Shown here in pieces: positions 25,322 through 33,908 of a stretch of 64,000 nt of DNA. How positions within the stretch are numbered: position 1 is the stretch's first letter; each line of letters starts with the position of its first letter. A model generated the notes under the pieces. It ran no database searches. It was not told the origin of the DNA and worked only from the letters and a program-made list of their open reading frames with translations. The position numbers were made by a program, and so were the translations under genes. The DNA comes from Paenibacillus abyssi (lineage in GTDB: Bacteria > Bacillota > Bacilli > Paenibacillales > Paenibacillaceae), in the NCBI RefSeq assembly GCF_014640295.1, contig NZ_BMGR01000006.1:237689-301688 (forward strand), given 5' to 3'.

Positions 25322-27340
25322 TTACAGCAGCGCTTTAACTTTGCTTACTACGTTCTCTACCGTGAAGCCATACTCTTTGATTACACGGTCGCCAGGAGCG
25401 GAAGCGCCGAAGGTATTGATACCGAGAACAGCGCCTTGATCGCCCACATAACGCTCCCAACCGAACGGGGAAGCCATTTCTACAGCAAGACGGGCTTTTA
25501 CATCCGGAAGCAATACGGAATCTTTGTATTCCTTGGATTGCTTCTCGAACAGGTCCCAGCTCGGCATGCTGATCACGCGGACTTGAATGCCTTCTTCAGC
25601 CAGCGCTTTTTGTGCAGCGACTGCCAATTGGACTTCAGAGCCTGTTGCGATGATCTGCGCTTGCGGCTTGCCGTTAGCAGCATCAGCAACAACATAAGCA
25701 CCGCGTTTGATGCCTTCACGGGCATTTTCAGCTGTTCCTTGAAGCACAGGCAGGTTCTGACGCGTCAGTACCAGCGCAACAGGATTAGCCGTATTCTCAA
25801 CAGCGTATGCCCAAGCTGCGGAAGTCTCGTTTGCATCCGCCGGACGCAGAACCGTCAGATCCGGGATGATGCGGATCGAAGCCAATTGCTCGATCGGCTC
25901 ATGCGTAGGACCGTCTTCCCCAACCGCAATGCTGTCATGGGTAAACACATAAACAACTGGCAGCTTTTGAATCGCAGCAAGACGAACTGCCGGACGCAGG
26001 TAGTCGGTGAATACGAAGAACGTACCGCCGTATACTTTCAGGCCCCCGTGCAGCATAATTCCGTTCATTGCAGCAGCCATTCCGAATTCACGAACGCCGA
26101 AATAAATGTTACGGCCATCGTAGTTGTCTGCTGTATAGACCGGAAGACCTTTCAGATGCGTCATCGTGGAGCTTTCCAGGTCGGCGGAGCCGCCTACGAG
26201 ATTCGGAACGTTTTTGGCTAAGCCGTTCAATGCGTTACCTGAAGCGACACGGGTCGAGAGCGCTTTGTCTTCTGGCGAATAGACCGGCAAATCGCGATCC
26301 CAGCCTTCTGGCAGCTCACCATTGAGAGCCGTTTCGAACCTCGCAGCCAGCTCCGGATAAGCTTTCTTATACTCAGCGACCAACGCATCCCACTTGGCGT
26401 TTGCTTGCTCGCCTTGTTTCTTCACTTCTGCAAAGTGCGCACGCACTTCATCCGGTACGAAGAAATCTTCTTCAGCACTCCAACCGTAAGCTTGCTTAGT
26501 CAGTTTCGTTTCTTCCGCACCCAGAGGAGAACCGTGCGGGCCGGCATGTCCGCCTTTACCGCCTTTGTTCGGGCTGCCGTAACCGATCACCGTTTTCACT
26601 TCGATCAGGGTTGGCTTGCTCAGCTCCGCTTGCGCTTCAGCTACCGCTTTGGAGAGGGCATCCAAGTCGTTGCCGTCTTCAACGCGAAGCACTTGCCATC
26701 CGTATGCTTCAAACCGTTTTTGTACATTTTCAGAGAATGAAAGGCTCAATTCGCCATCCAGCGAAATATCGTTGGAATCATACAGCACAACCAGTTTACC
26801 CAGTTTGTAGTGTCCTGCGAGCGATGCAGCTTCGCTGGAGATCCCTTCGCTCAGATCGCCGTCTCCACAGATGGAATAAGTGAAGTGGTCAATGACATTG
26901 AAGCCTTCTTTATTATATGTAGCGGCAAGCTGCGCTTCCGCCATCGCCATACCAACGGCCATTGCGACCCCTTGTCCCAAAGGACCTGTTGTTGCATCAA
27001 CACCTGCTGTATGCCCGAACTCCGGATGGCCCGGCGTCAGGGAACCCCATTGGCGGAAATTTTTCAGCTCTTCCATCGGCAGATCATATCCGGACAGGTG
27101 AAGCAAGCTGTACAACAGCATCGAACCGTGCCCTGCGGACAATACGAACCGGTCGCGGTTGATCCAAGTCGGATTGGATGGATTATGATTCATGTTTTTG
27201 GCAAACAATTGATACCCCATTGGAGCTGCGCCCATAGGCATGCCGGGGTGACCGGATTTCGCTTTTTCGATTGCATCGATTGCAAGCGTCCGGATTGTAT
27301 CGATCGAAAGCTGATCGATGGACTTTTGTGTAACTGTCAT
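25322..27340 (-). CDS. tkt: Transketolase
   Basis: A 672-residue thiamine diphosphate enzyme of the non-oxidative pentose phosphate pathway. It moves two-carbon units between ketose and aldose phosphates. The ThDP/Mg motif GDGDLSEG is at residues 159-166, [12 protein letters not shown] near 70-81, and the pyrimidine-binding region around [20 protein letters not shown] near 465. Full length, GGGAGGAAG ribosome binding site, followed by ppnP. Confidence 0.96.
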   Translation of the reverse strand: MTVTQKSIDQLSIDTIRTLAIDAIEKAKSGHPGMPMGAAPMGYQLFAKNMNHNPSNPTWINRDRFVLSAGHGSMLLYSLLHLSGYDLPMEELKNFRQWGSLTPGHPEFGHTAGVDATTGPLGQGVAMAVGMAMAEAQLAATYNKEGFNVIDHFTYSICGDGDLSEGISSEAASLAGHYKLGKLVVLYDSNDISLDGELSLSFSENVQKRFEAYGWQVLRVEDGNDLDALSKAVAEAQAELSKPTLIEVKTVIGYGSPNKGGKGGHAGPHGSPLGAEETKLTKQAYGWSAEEDFFVPDEVRAHFAEVKKQGEQANAKWDALVAEYKKAYPELAARFETALNGELPEGWDRDLPVYSPEDKALSTRVASGNALNGLAKNVPNLVGGSADLESSTMTHLKGLPVYTADNYDGRNIYFGVREFGMAAAMNGIMLHGGLKVYGGTFFVFTDYLRPAVRLAAIQKLPVVYVFTHDSIAVGEDGPTHEPIEQLASIRIIPDLTVLRPADANETSAAWAYAVENTANPVALVLTRQNLPVLQGTAENAREGIKRGAYVVADAANGKPQAQIIATGSEVQLAVAAQKALAEEGIQVRVISMPSWDLFEKQSKEYKDSVLLPDVKARLAVEMASPFGWERYVGDQGAVLGINTFGASAPGDRVIKEYGFTVENVVSKVKALL

Positions 27341-27642
27341 TTTCTTTACTTCCTCCCATACCTTTTCTGATCTAACTTTGTTAATTATCTCTCTCTATCC
27401 TTCTTTAGCGCGAGTTCTCGGCGCAATGGCTTTGAAATATTGTACCATTTGCGATCAAGCTTTTCCACAGAAAATGTATTACGATGCTTGCTGGAACAAA
27501 TTGCGCCGTACTTCGTATATATAATATGCCGACAAAATGTTCCAAATGTTTACCTTTGATCGAAAAAAACTGTAAAATAGAAGCAGCTATAGAACTTCGG
27601 TACGAAGGACAAGCCTATACCGAAAAGAGGTGAAGCTTCCTT
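27341..27642. other. Divergent control region between tkt and the coiled-coil protein gene
   Basis: About 300 bases without a gene. On the minus strand an extended -10 box TGGTACAAT (hexamer at 27439-27444) is a candidate tkt promoter, although its -35 box is poor; the leader would be near 90 nt. On the plus strand there is a better promoter at 27549-27578. A small inverted repeat TTCGGTA/TACCGAA lies in the plus-strand leader around 27597-27624. Nothing else stands out. Confidence 0.4.
27549..27578 (+). promoter_or_regulatory. Predicted promoter of the coiled-coil membrane protein gene
   Basis: TTTACC (27549-27554) and TAAAAT (27573-27578) are 18 bases apart, about 65 bases before the ATG at 27643, which is preceded by AGAGGTGAAG. 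Confidence 0.45.
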
Positions 27643-28134
27643 ATGACAAAAAAATCTTTTTTTTACGCTACCTTCATCATGTCCATTGCGTTTTTGTTTC
27701 ACGCATTTCACTCCCCTTCCACTGCCCATGCCGGTTTTTTTGACCGAGTGAAGGACATTTATACCGCTCCGGAAAAGCTCGACGAGGTTCGCGAAGAGTA
27801 TAACAATCTTTTAAATTCGATCGAGCAGCAGCAAGCCGAGCTCAATGCAACCCGCCAGGAGGCCATCGACAGCGCCATGCGCTTTGAGGAGGAGCAGCGC
27901 AAGTGGATCGAGCAGAATGAAGCCTATCGCCAGCAGAACCAAATGCTGGCCGCTCGCAATCAGGAACTGACGCAGCGCTTGGCAAACCTGGAAACAGAAC
28001 AACAGAATAGAAAGGCTCTCATTCATAAAGTCATTCTTATTACATCTTCTATTATCGGACTCATTCTGATCTACTTCATTTCCATGCGCCTGCTTAGAAT
28101 TACAATCTGGCGGCGGGAAAAACGCGCGCTATAA
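27643..28134 (+). CDS. Exported coiled-coil protein with C-terminal membrane anchor, unknown function
   Basis: A 163-residue protein I do not recognise. A signal peptide ends near residue 30 (STAHA before GFFD). A long coiled coil rich in Glu and Gln follows at about 45-120, then one membrane span (about 127-147) and a basic tail (WRREKR). The topology suggests an extracellular coiled coil tethered by its C-terminus. RBS AGAGGTGAAG. An AIM24-family gene follows 45 bases downstream and may be co-transcribed. Confidence 0.7.
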   Translation: MTKKSFFYATFIMSIAFLFHAFHSPSTAHAGFFDRVKDIYTAPEKLDEVREEYNNLLNSIEQQQAELNATRQEAIDSAMRFEEEQRKWIEQNEAYRQQNQMLAARNQELTQRLANLETEQQNRKALIHKVILITSSIIGLILIYFISMRLLRITIWRREKRAL

Positions 28135-28179
28135 CAGCTTCGCAAATTAACCTTAACTAGCATATAGGAGGGACAGCGA

Positions 28180-28878
28180 TTGCAGTTTAGCGGAGGCAAT
28201 GAGCAAACACAGAACGGACATGTCCTCATCTCTTTGACAGAAGAGGACAGGCTTCACATTTTGCATCCAGGACAGATTATAGCCTACAAAGGCAATCCTT
28301 CAGGCCGGGAAGACAGGTTCATGGACCTGGCCGGCATGTACCGCAAACGAAGATGGATTCGCTCCAAAATCTCCGGTCCCTCTGAGCTTCTGTTGGGTCT
28401 TCCCCCAGGATGCCGGCTGCACGTCGTGCCGATCGAAGCCGAGAGCAGCCTGCTCTATGATTTTCGCAACGTCTTGTTTTTCTCCGATGGCATGACGATG
28501 AAGAACCGGCTGCAATCGATCAAAAACGCGGTCATTACCCAGGAGTGGGTACGCATAAAATTTTCGGGACCCGGCCAGCTTGGCATCATTTCCACCGGCT
28601 TTATGGAGACGTTGACCCTTCATCCGGAAACGCCGTTATATGTCGACGCAGGTGCGCTTATCGCCTACCCTGAGGATGCATCGTTGAAAATAAGCGTCTA
28701 CGGCAATTCTCTGGCCAGCCAGCATATGAAGGTGCAGTGGGAGATTAAAGGCAATGGGCCCGTTCTCATCCAAACCGGCTCCTCCGATCCCCAGCTGGAG
28801 AGGCAAATGCGCCAGGATAGCCTGATTCGCAGGACTTTGCGGGAAGTGCTCCCGTTCGGCGGCGTATTCATCAAATAA
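28180..28878 (+). CDS. AIM24 family protein
   Basis: A 232-residue beta-rich protein of the AIM24/TraT-like family. Mitochondrial AIM24 affects membrane complex assembly; bacterial roles are unknown. Visible features are repeated beta elements with LHPETPLYVDAGALIAY near residues 146-162, which is the conserved family segment. No ATG is available: translation should start at TTG 28180, with GGAGGG seven bases upstream. It follows the coiled-coil membrane protein gene. Confidence 0.75.
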   Translation: MQFSGGNEQTQNGHVLISLTEEDRLHILHPGQIIAYKGNPSGREDRFMDLAGMYRKRRWIRSKISGPSELLLGLPPGCRLHVVPIEAESSLLYDFRNVLFFSDGMTMKNRLQSIKNAVITQEWVRIKFSGPGQLGIISTGFMETLTLHPETPLYVDAGALIAYPEDASLKISVYGNSLASQHMKVQWEIKGNGPVLIQTGSSDPQLERQMRQDSLIRRTLREVLPFGGVFIK

Positions 28879-28910
28879 ACCGACCAGGCCTATCATGGCT
28901 TGGTCGGTTT
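28877..28910. terminator. Bidirectional terminator between the AIM24 gene and the coat-protein gene
   Basis: AAACCGACCA and TGGTCGGTTT form a 10-bp stem, extended inside by GGCC/GGC, between two convergent genes. The A/T ends provide short U-tracts on both strands. Confidence 0.8.
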
Positions 28911-28917
28911 ATTTCGA

Positions 28918-29493
28918 TTAGGCGTGCGGATAGGACGATTGAATCGGCTGATACATATGCAGGTAAGTTTTCGCTGTATGATCATGCATTGTCGGCACTT
29001 GATACGTGCCTTGATTGTTCATGAGAACAAACAGCTCATAAGCTTGATTAGCGCAGCTGACCGCACCGTCCATCAGCATCTGCCGCACATTCGGATCGGC
29101 GCATTCCAGCGCTGCTTGCATCTGATTTTTCGCTCCATTCTTGTGGCAGCTTAACGCATACGAAGCAATCTGGTCATCGGTGAATGAACCATTCATCTGC
29201 ATCTGCATCTGCACCTGCTGCATCATCGGCTGATGAAGGCCGTATTGAATTTGCTGCGGCCGCAGCTGTGGAGCGCTGTAGGGCTGCATTCCCCCGAATG
29301 CGGCGGAATAATCATGCGTGTAGGATACTAACTGGTTGTATGAAGCAATCATGCTTTGCAATTGGTGCTCGATCACCGACTTCAACTGGGGATTGCGGCA
29401 CATGCCCGCATAAAAAGAAAATTGCTCAATCGCATTTTTCTTCTCTGTTAAAATCTCATGAACCTCTAACGTCTCATGTGCGCCGAATGGCAT
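28918..29493 (-). CDS. CotF-like spore coat protein
   Basis: A 191-residue protein with a ferritin-like/CotF helical pattern. The N-terminal third has HEILTEKKNAIEQFSFY and related helices. A middle linker is rich in Gln, Met and Pro (about 80-110, QMQMQM). A second helical part carries ALSCHKNGAKNQM. CotF-type proteins are spore coat components in Bacilli. The ATG at 29493 has GGGAG eight bases upstream; a GTG nine bases earlier is possible. Sigma-E or sigma-K control would be expected but I cannot show it. Confidence 0.75.
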   Translation of the reverse strand: MPFGAHETLEVHEILTEKKNAIEQFSFYAGMCRNPQLKSVIEHQLQSMIASYNQLVSYTHDYSAAFGGMQPYSAPQLRPQQIQYGLHQPMMQQVQMQMQMNGSFTDDQIASYALSCHKNGAKNQMQAALECADPNVRQMLMDGAVSCANQAYELFVLMNNQGTYQVPTMHDHTAKTYLHMYQPIQSSYPHA

Positions 29494-29582
29494 ACGGACC
29501 ACTCCCTGCTCTTGGATTTTTTTTCATTTATACGATCTCCAGATCGCCCGATTCTATTCGTATTTATGAGTAAACGCCGGGA

Positions 29583-29613
29583 AAAAGAAAACCCGCCATT
29601 TGAATTGGCGGGT
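29583..29613 (-). terminator. Intrinsic terminator of purU
   Basis: On the minus strand ACCCGCCA pairs with TGGCGGGT (29591-29598 and 29606-29613) around a seven-base loop, followed by TTTCTTTTTC. It lies 11 bases after the purU stop. Confidence 0.85.
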
Positions 29614-29624
29614 TTCATTGTTGA

Positions 29625-30524
29625 TTAATTAAATACAACGGTTTTGTTCTGGTGCACGAGCACTCTGTCTTCGATATGCCATTTCACCGCACGGGCAAGC
29701 ACAACCCGTTCAATCGTACGTCCAATCCGTTTCAGATCTTCCACATTGTCACGATGGCTGACCCGCTGAACGTCCTGTTCGATGATCGGACCGCCGTCCA
29801 GCTCCTCCGTCACATAATGGGCTGTTGCGCCGATAATCTTCACACCGCGCTTGTAGGCCTGTGCATATGGCTTGCCGCCGACGAAGGCTGGTAAGAATGA
29901 ATGATGGATATTAATAATCCGATTCGGGTACTGCTCGATAAACTTCGGTGGAATGATCTGCATATAACGGGCAAGCACAATCAGATCGGCTTTGTCCGAA
30001 ACGATCTCCAGATGTTTTTTCTCCACTTCAGCCTTCGTATCCGGTGTAACCGGAATGTGATGGTATGGGATACCGAACGATTCGACAAGGGCCCGCATAT
30101 CATCATGATTGCTGACGACCATTGCGATTTCCGCGTCCAGGTCCCCTGCCTGCCACTGCCACAGCAGCTCCAGCAAACAGTGATCTTCCTTGGATACGAA
30201 GATCGCCAGCCTTTTCTTCCGGCTGGCCCGGAAAGTATGCCACTTCATATCAAAGCGGTCCGCCACTCTAGCGAAGTCTTCCTGCAGGACAGGAAGCTCC
30301 TTGTCCAGATCTGCGAGATCAAACTCAAAGCGGATAAAGAACATGCCGCCTTCCGGATCCATCGTATATTGGTCCGATTGCACGATATTCGCGCCATGCT
30401 CGTACAAAAAGTGCGATACCGCAGCGACAATTCCCGGACGGTCCGGGCAAGAAATCAGCATGCGTGCACGGTTTTTCTTCTCCGATTGCCCGGATTGTTG
30501 AGGTTGATAAGAATTAGATTGCAT
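29625..30524 (-). CDS. purU: Formyltetrahydrofolate deformylase
   Basis: A 299-residue enzyme that hydrolyses 10-formyltetrahydrofolate to formate and tetrahydrofolate, balancing one-carbon pools and supplying formate for purine synthesis. An N-terminal ACT domain (about residues 20-100, beginning LISCPDRPGIVAAV) precedes the formyltransferase-like domain with NIHHSFLPAFVGG near 220 and the catalytic aspartate region LDGGPIIEQDV. The ATG at 30524 has GGAAGGAAG about ten bases upstream. The first 18 residues are polar and not part of the fold. Confidence 0.93.
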   Translation of the reverse strand: MQSNSYQPQQSGQSEKKNRARMLISCPDRPGIVAAVSHFLYEHGANIVQSDQYTMDPEGGMFFIRFEFDLADLDKELPVLQEDFARVADRFDMKWHTFRASRKKRLAIFVSKEDHCLLELLWQWQAGDLDAEIAMVVSNHDDMRALVESFGIPYHHIPVTPDTKAEVEKKHLEIVSDKADLIVLARYMQIIPPKFIEQYPNRIINIHHSFLPAFVGGKPYAQAYKRGVKIIGATAHYVTEELDGGPIIEQDVQRVSHRDNVEDLKRIGRTIERVVLARAVKWHIEDRVLVHQNKTVVFN

Positions 30525-30640
30525 GTAATGATAACTTCCTTCCATTCTCGTTTTGCGACGGGGGTCCATTCCATTCGCGCATTCGTTCGATGAATTCTCT
30601 ACACGAACCCTTGCCCCTTCGCTTCCTGATCTACTGTCTC

Positions 30641-31768
30641 TTACGCATTGGCAAGCAGCGCCTTACCGGCAAACCATGCGGTTATCCGATGGTTCACTGC
30701 TTCCTCGCTAAGGTCGGGCAGCACATTGTGCTCCACTACCAAATCATACAGCCTGTCCATCGGCTCGCGCGGATCGGCTTTCTTCGCTTTCGCATCATTC
30801 TTCAGCACATCCCATGTTCCCAGCACAAAGGTGCGCGGGTCAATCGACTCTTTGCCGAAGAAATGATGCAAACGCTCCACATGATCGAAGAACGAATCGC
30901 CGAACCGGTCCATCGCATCGCCGCGCAGCAAAGCGATCTCCGCTTCGTACATCGGCCGCTGCGTTTTGCCGTCTTTGCCGATCCATGGCGTTTCAAGAAT
31001 GAATGGCCGTCCGGCAAGCCGTTCATGGTGCACGATATTTTTGATCGCTTCATGGCCGAGCCAACCTGCGCCAATCGGTGCATGGCGGTCTTTGCCGGCG
31101 CCGCGCGGGTTCTTCGTGTCATTAATATGAACGACAGCTACCCGGTCCAATCCGACGATCCGGTCAAACTGCTCCAATACGCCGTCCAGATCATCAATGA
31201 GATCATAACCGGCATCATGCATATGGCAGGTATCCATACAAACCGTTAACCGGTCATTTTCTCCTACCTTCTCGATAATCGAAGCGATTTCCTCGAAGCT
31301 GCGCCCGATCTCGGTGCCCTTGCCGGCCATCGTCTCCAATGCGATATTCACATCGGTTTCCTTCGTGCCGTCAAGCACCTCATTCAAGCCCTCAGCGATC
31401 CGGGCAATGCCGTATTCCGCATCCTTGTCCGTATAAGCGCCCGGGTGAAGAACGATATTTTTGACCCCGATCCGGTGCGTGCGGCGAATCTCTTCCTGCA
31501 AAAAACGGACGGCGAGCTCGAAGGTATCTTCCTTATAGGAACCCAGATTGACAATATAAGGCGCATGCACGACGATCTCGTCGATCCCGCTGGCCTGCAT
31601 GACAGCTTTACCTTCTTCAATGTATAAATCCTCAATCGGCTTGCGCCGCGTATTTTGCGGAGCGCCCGTATAAATCATAAAAGAACTGGAGCCGTAGGTT
31701 ACCGCTTCCTGCGCGGCAGTCAATAGGCCTTTATCTGAAAATGAAACGTGTGATCCGATCTTCAACAT
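30641..31768 (-). CDS. nfo: Endonuclease IV family AP endonuclease with C-terminal extension
   Basis: A 375-residue AP endonuclease 2 (TIM barrel) protein, which nicks DNA 5' of abasic sites. Core motifs are present: [11 protein letters not shown] at the start, [43 protein letters not shown] and [20 protein letters not shown], supplying the tri-zinc ligands. Typical Nfo proteins end near residue 280-300. Here about 90 further residues follow, acidic and helix-like ([10 protein letters not shown] to the end), with no domain I know. Base-excision repair is the likely role; the tail is unexplained. Confidence 0.88.
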   Translation of the reverse strand: MLKIGSHVSFSDKGLLTAAQEAVTYGSSSFMIYTGAPQNTRRKPIEDLYIEEGKAVMQASGIDEIVVHAPYIVNLGSYKEDTFELAVRFLQEEIRRTHRIGVKNIVLHPGAYTDKDAEYGIARIAEGLNEVLDGTKETDVNIALETMAGKGTEIGRSFEEIASIIEKVGENDRLTVCMDTCHMHDAGYDLIDDLDGVLEQFDRIVGLDRVAVVHINDTKNPRGAGKDRHAPIGAGWLGHEAIKNIVHHERLAGRPFILETPWIGKDGKTQRPMYEAEIALLRGDAMDRFGDSFFDHVERLHHFFGKESIDPRTFVLGTWDVLKNDAKAKKADPREPMDRLYDLVVEHNVLPDLSEEAVNHRITAWFAGKALLANA

Positions 31769-31868
31769 GATTTTAATGCCCCTCTCGCTTCTTTTCCATC
31801 CTATTTTACAGGGAATATCGAAATAAATCTAGGAATACGCTATAATTCATCATAGAGGTGAAACAATC

Positions 31869-32306
31869 ATGAATGAAGCGTCCGATGGGTTTATGTACTT
31901 TATTATTTTCTGGGCGATTGTGCTGCTGGGCTTCATGTCCATCGGCGGATATTTCATGTTCCGCAAGTTTCTGAAGGTACTGCCGAAGCAGGACGGCAAG
32001 TCCAAGCTGGATTGGCAAAATTATTGGGTGGAACGAAGCCGCCCGATGTGGACTGAGGACAGCAAAAAATTTCTGGACGAGCTTGTCTCTCCTGTTCCCC
32101 AAGCCTTCCGGGATATTGCCAAACATACAATTGCAGCGAAAATCGGGCAAGTTGCCGTTGAGAGCGGCGCATCAGAGGTTACCCGCGATCATTGCGTCGA
32201 AGGTTATATCCGGGCAACTCCGCGCCGTGACTACAAAAGCCTTGTTTCGTTCCTTGAGAAGCAGCAGATCGACTATACGCCTTACAGACATCTCCTCAAT
32301 AAATAA
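31869..32306 (+). CDS. DUF2621 domain-containing membrane protein
   Basis: A 145-residue protein with one N-terminal membrane span (about 9-30) and a soluble domain with a long conserved stretch (WVERSRPMW, EVTRDHCVEGYIRATPRRD). It matches DUF2621, found mainly in endospore formers (YneK of Bacillus). The name PCP-reductase-like has been attached to part of the fold, but the function is not established. AGAGGTG precedes the ATG. It is monocistronic with a terminator. Confidence 0.78.
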   Translation: MNEASDGFMYFIIFWAIVLLGFMSIGGYFMFRKFLKVLPKQDGKSKLDWQNYWVERSRPMWTEDSKKFLDELVSPVPQAFRDIAKHTIAAKIGQVAVESGASEVTRDHCVEGYIRATPRRDYKSLVSFLEKQQIDYTPYRHLLNK

Positions 32307-32340
32307 GCCGCCATTTGGGGCGGCTTGTTTCATTTTTTCG
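32305..32340 (+). terminator. Intrinsic terminator of the DUF2621 gene
   Basis: AAGCCGCC (32305-32312) pairs with GGCGGCTT (32319-32326) around a six-base loop; TGTTTCATTTTTT follows. Confidence 0.85.
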
Positions 32341-32407
32341 CAAAAATTACAGTTGATTTGGAACCTCTCAGGGTATACATACGTTATACATATAGGAGGT
32401 GGTCTAC

Positions 32408-32935
32408 ATGACCCATACATCAAAGAAAAAATCAAAAGCAAAAACCCATCTTGCTCTGGCTTTAGTCCTTGCCGTTTCGTTAACGACGGCTTGTGCCAAT
32501 AACGACGTTAACAGCGCACCGCCGGCAGTAAACAACGAGAGCGGCACCAATGATCCGGCTAACAATTCGATGAACAACGAAGCTAACAATCCGACAAATG
32601 ACCATACACCTTCGGATGACAATACATCCGCTGAGCTTCCGGATCCAGGCGTTGCGGAGCCGAATTCCCCGGCAAATAATGGGGGCGAGCAGCCCGGAGA
32701 TACTGGTGTTGTCCAAGCGGAAGGAACCTTTAACGGTCTCGTAGACGGACATACCGTTGAATTGGAAACACCGAATGGCCCCGTCGCTTATCAACATGAC
32801 GAGACGCTTGCTGATTCCTTATCCGGTCTGGAGCAAAATGATAAGGTCAAATACGAGTATGAGGAAAGAGAATACGAAGCAGACGGTGAAACGTATACAC
32901 AGCTCTGGCTGACAAAGATTGAAAAAGTGATTTGA
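32408..32935 (+). CDS. Putative lipoprotein with Asn/Pro-rich linker
   Basis: A 175-residue protein of unknown function. A basic N-terminus and hydrophobic helix end at a lipobox-like LTTAC, giving lipidated C29. Residues 30-100 are low complexity, rich in Asn, Pro, Asp and Glu, and probably an extended wall-spanning linker. The last 75 residues form a small beta-rich domain. GGAGGTGG upstream supports the ATG at 32408 rather than the GTG within it. The TIGR01777 gene starts 23 bases later. Confidence 0.7.
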   Translation: MTHTSKKKSKAKTHLALALVLAVSLTTACANNDVNSAPPAVNNESGTNDPANNSMNNEANNPTNDHTPSDDNTSAELPDPGVAEPNSPANNGGEQPGDTGVVQAEGTFNGLVDGHTVELETPNGPVAYQHDETLADSLSGLEQNDKVKYEYEEREYEADGETYTQLWLTKIEKVI

Positions 32936-32958
32936 TTAGAAACGATTGAGGTGATTGT

Positions 32959-33858
32959 ATGCGCATAGCCATCACAGGAGGCTCCGGATTTATAGGCAAT
33001 GCCCTGGCACAATATTTGCTGGATCGTGATGATGAGGTCTGGATCGTAAGCCGCTCCACCGGTCGGGTGGAGCAAAAGCATCCAAAGCTCCATGTCATCA
33101 CATGGGAGGATATGGCGTCAAAACCGGAGCGCCTTGAAGGCGTTGATGCAATCGTCAATCTGGCTGGAGAGTCCATTAACCAGCGCTGGACCGACGACGC
33201 AAAAGAGCGAATTCTGAAGTCCAGGCTTGATGCCGCAGACCGGATCGCCAAGCTTGTCCGTGCGCTGCAGCGCAAGCCTGCGGTGGTTGTTAATGCTTCG
33301 GGCATCTCGATCTACGGCATCTCAGAGACAGCGACATTTGATGAGAATAGTCCCGCGCATATTACTGACTATCTCGCTTCTGTTGTGGAGAAATGGGAGA
33401 AAGCCGCTGACGCGATTGAAGTGCCAAGGCTTGTAAAGCTGCGTGTCGGGCTTGTCCTCGGCAATGAGGAAGGCGCCTTTCCTAAGATGGCCATGCCTTA
33501 CCGGTTCTTCGGCGGGGGCAGGGTTGGCAGCGGCAAACAGTGGATTTCCTGGATCCATCTCGAAGATATGGTTCGGTTAATCACCTTTTGCATCGATAAC
33601 AAGCTCATTGAGGGACCGGTTAACGCATCGGCTCCCGAGCCTGTCACCAACGACCATTTCGGCCGGGCGATCGGCCGGACGATGGGAAGGCCGCATTGGT
33701 TTCCCGTTCCTGCATTCCTGATGAAAGCTTTGTTCGGCGAACTATCGGTGCTGCTTCTAGAGGGCCAACGTGGCGTACCGCGCAAAGCAATGGATGCAGG
33801 TTTTAAATTTCTATATCCGGACATTGATTCAGCTATGAGAAATTTGCTAGGTAAATAA
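32959..33858 (+). CDS. TIGR01777 family NAD-dependent epimerase/dehydratase-like protein
   Basis: A 299-residue extended short-chain dehydrogenase. It starts with the Rossmann motif ITGGSGFIGNALAQYL at residues 4-19, has NLAGESINQRW near 70 and the C-terminal DUF1731 region (PAFLMKALFGELSVLLLEGQR), the pattern of TIGR01777/YfhF/SulA-like proteins. The substrate is not known. It lies 23 bases after the lipoprotein gene, with GAGGTG before the ATG. Confidence 0.87.
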   Translation: MRIAITGGSGFIGNALAQYLLDRDDEVWIVSRSTGRVEQKHPKLHVITWEDMASKPERLEGVDAIVNLAGESINQRWTDDAKERILKSRLDAADRIAKLVRALQRKPAVVVNASGISIYGISETATFDENSPAHITDYLASVVEKWEKAADAIEVPRLVKLRVGLVLGNEEGAFPKMAMPYRFFGGGRVGSGKQWISWIHLEDMVRLITFCIDNKLIEGPVNASAPEPVTNDHFGRAIGRTMGRPHWFPVPAFLMKALFGELSVLLLEGQRGVPRKAMDAGFKFLYPDIDSAMRNLLGK

Positions 33859-33867
33859 ATAGCTAAG

Positions 33868-33895
33868 AAGGGAGACCTTTCGGGTTTCCCTTTTT
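33868..33895 (+). terminator. Intrinsic terminator of the TIGR01777 gene
   Basis: AAGGGAGACC and GGGTTTCCCTT pair (one G-U) around a short loop, followed by TTTTTC on the plus strand. It also separates this gene from the last tad-locus gene on the other strand. Confidence 0.8.
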
Positions 33896-33908
33896 CTATT
33901 GCGGTGGT

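Noticed and set aside
28918..29493. CRISPR-like repeat in the Gln/Met-rich linker region (ATCTGC repeats near 29197)
   Set aside because: Short hexamer repeats encode the QMQMQM stretch of the coat protein and have no spacer structure.
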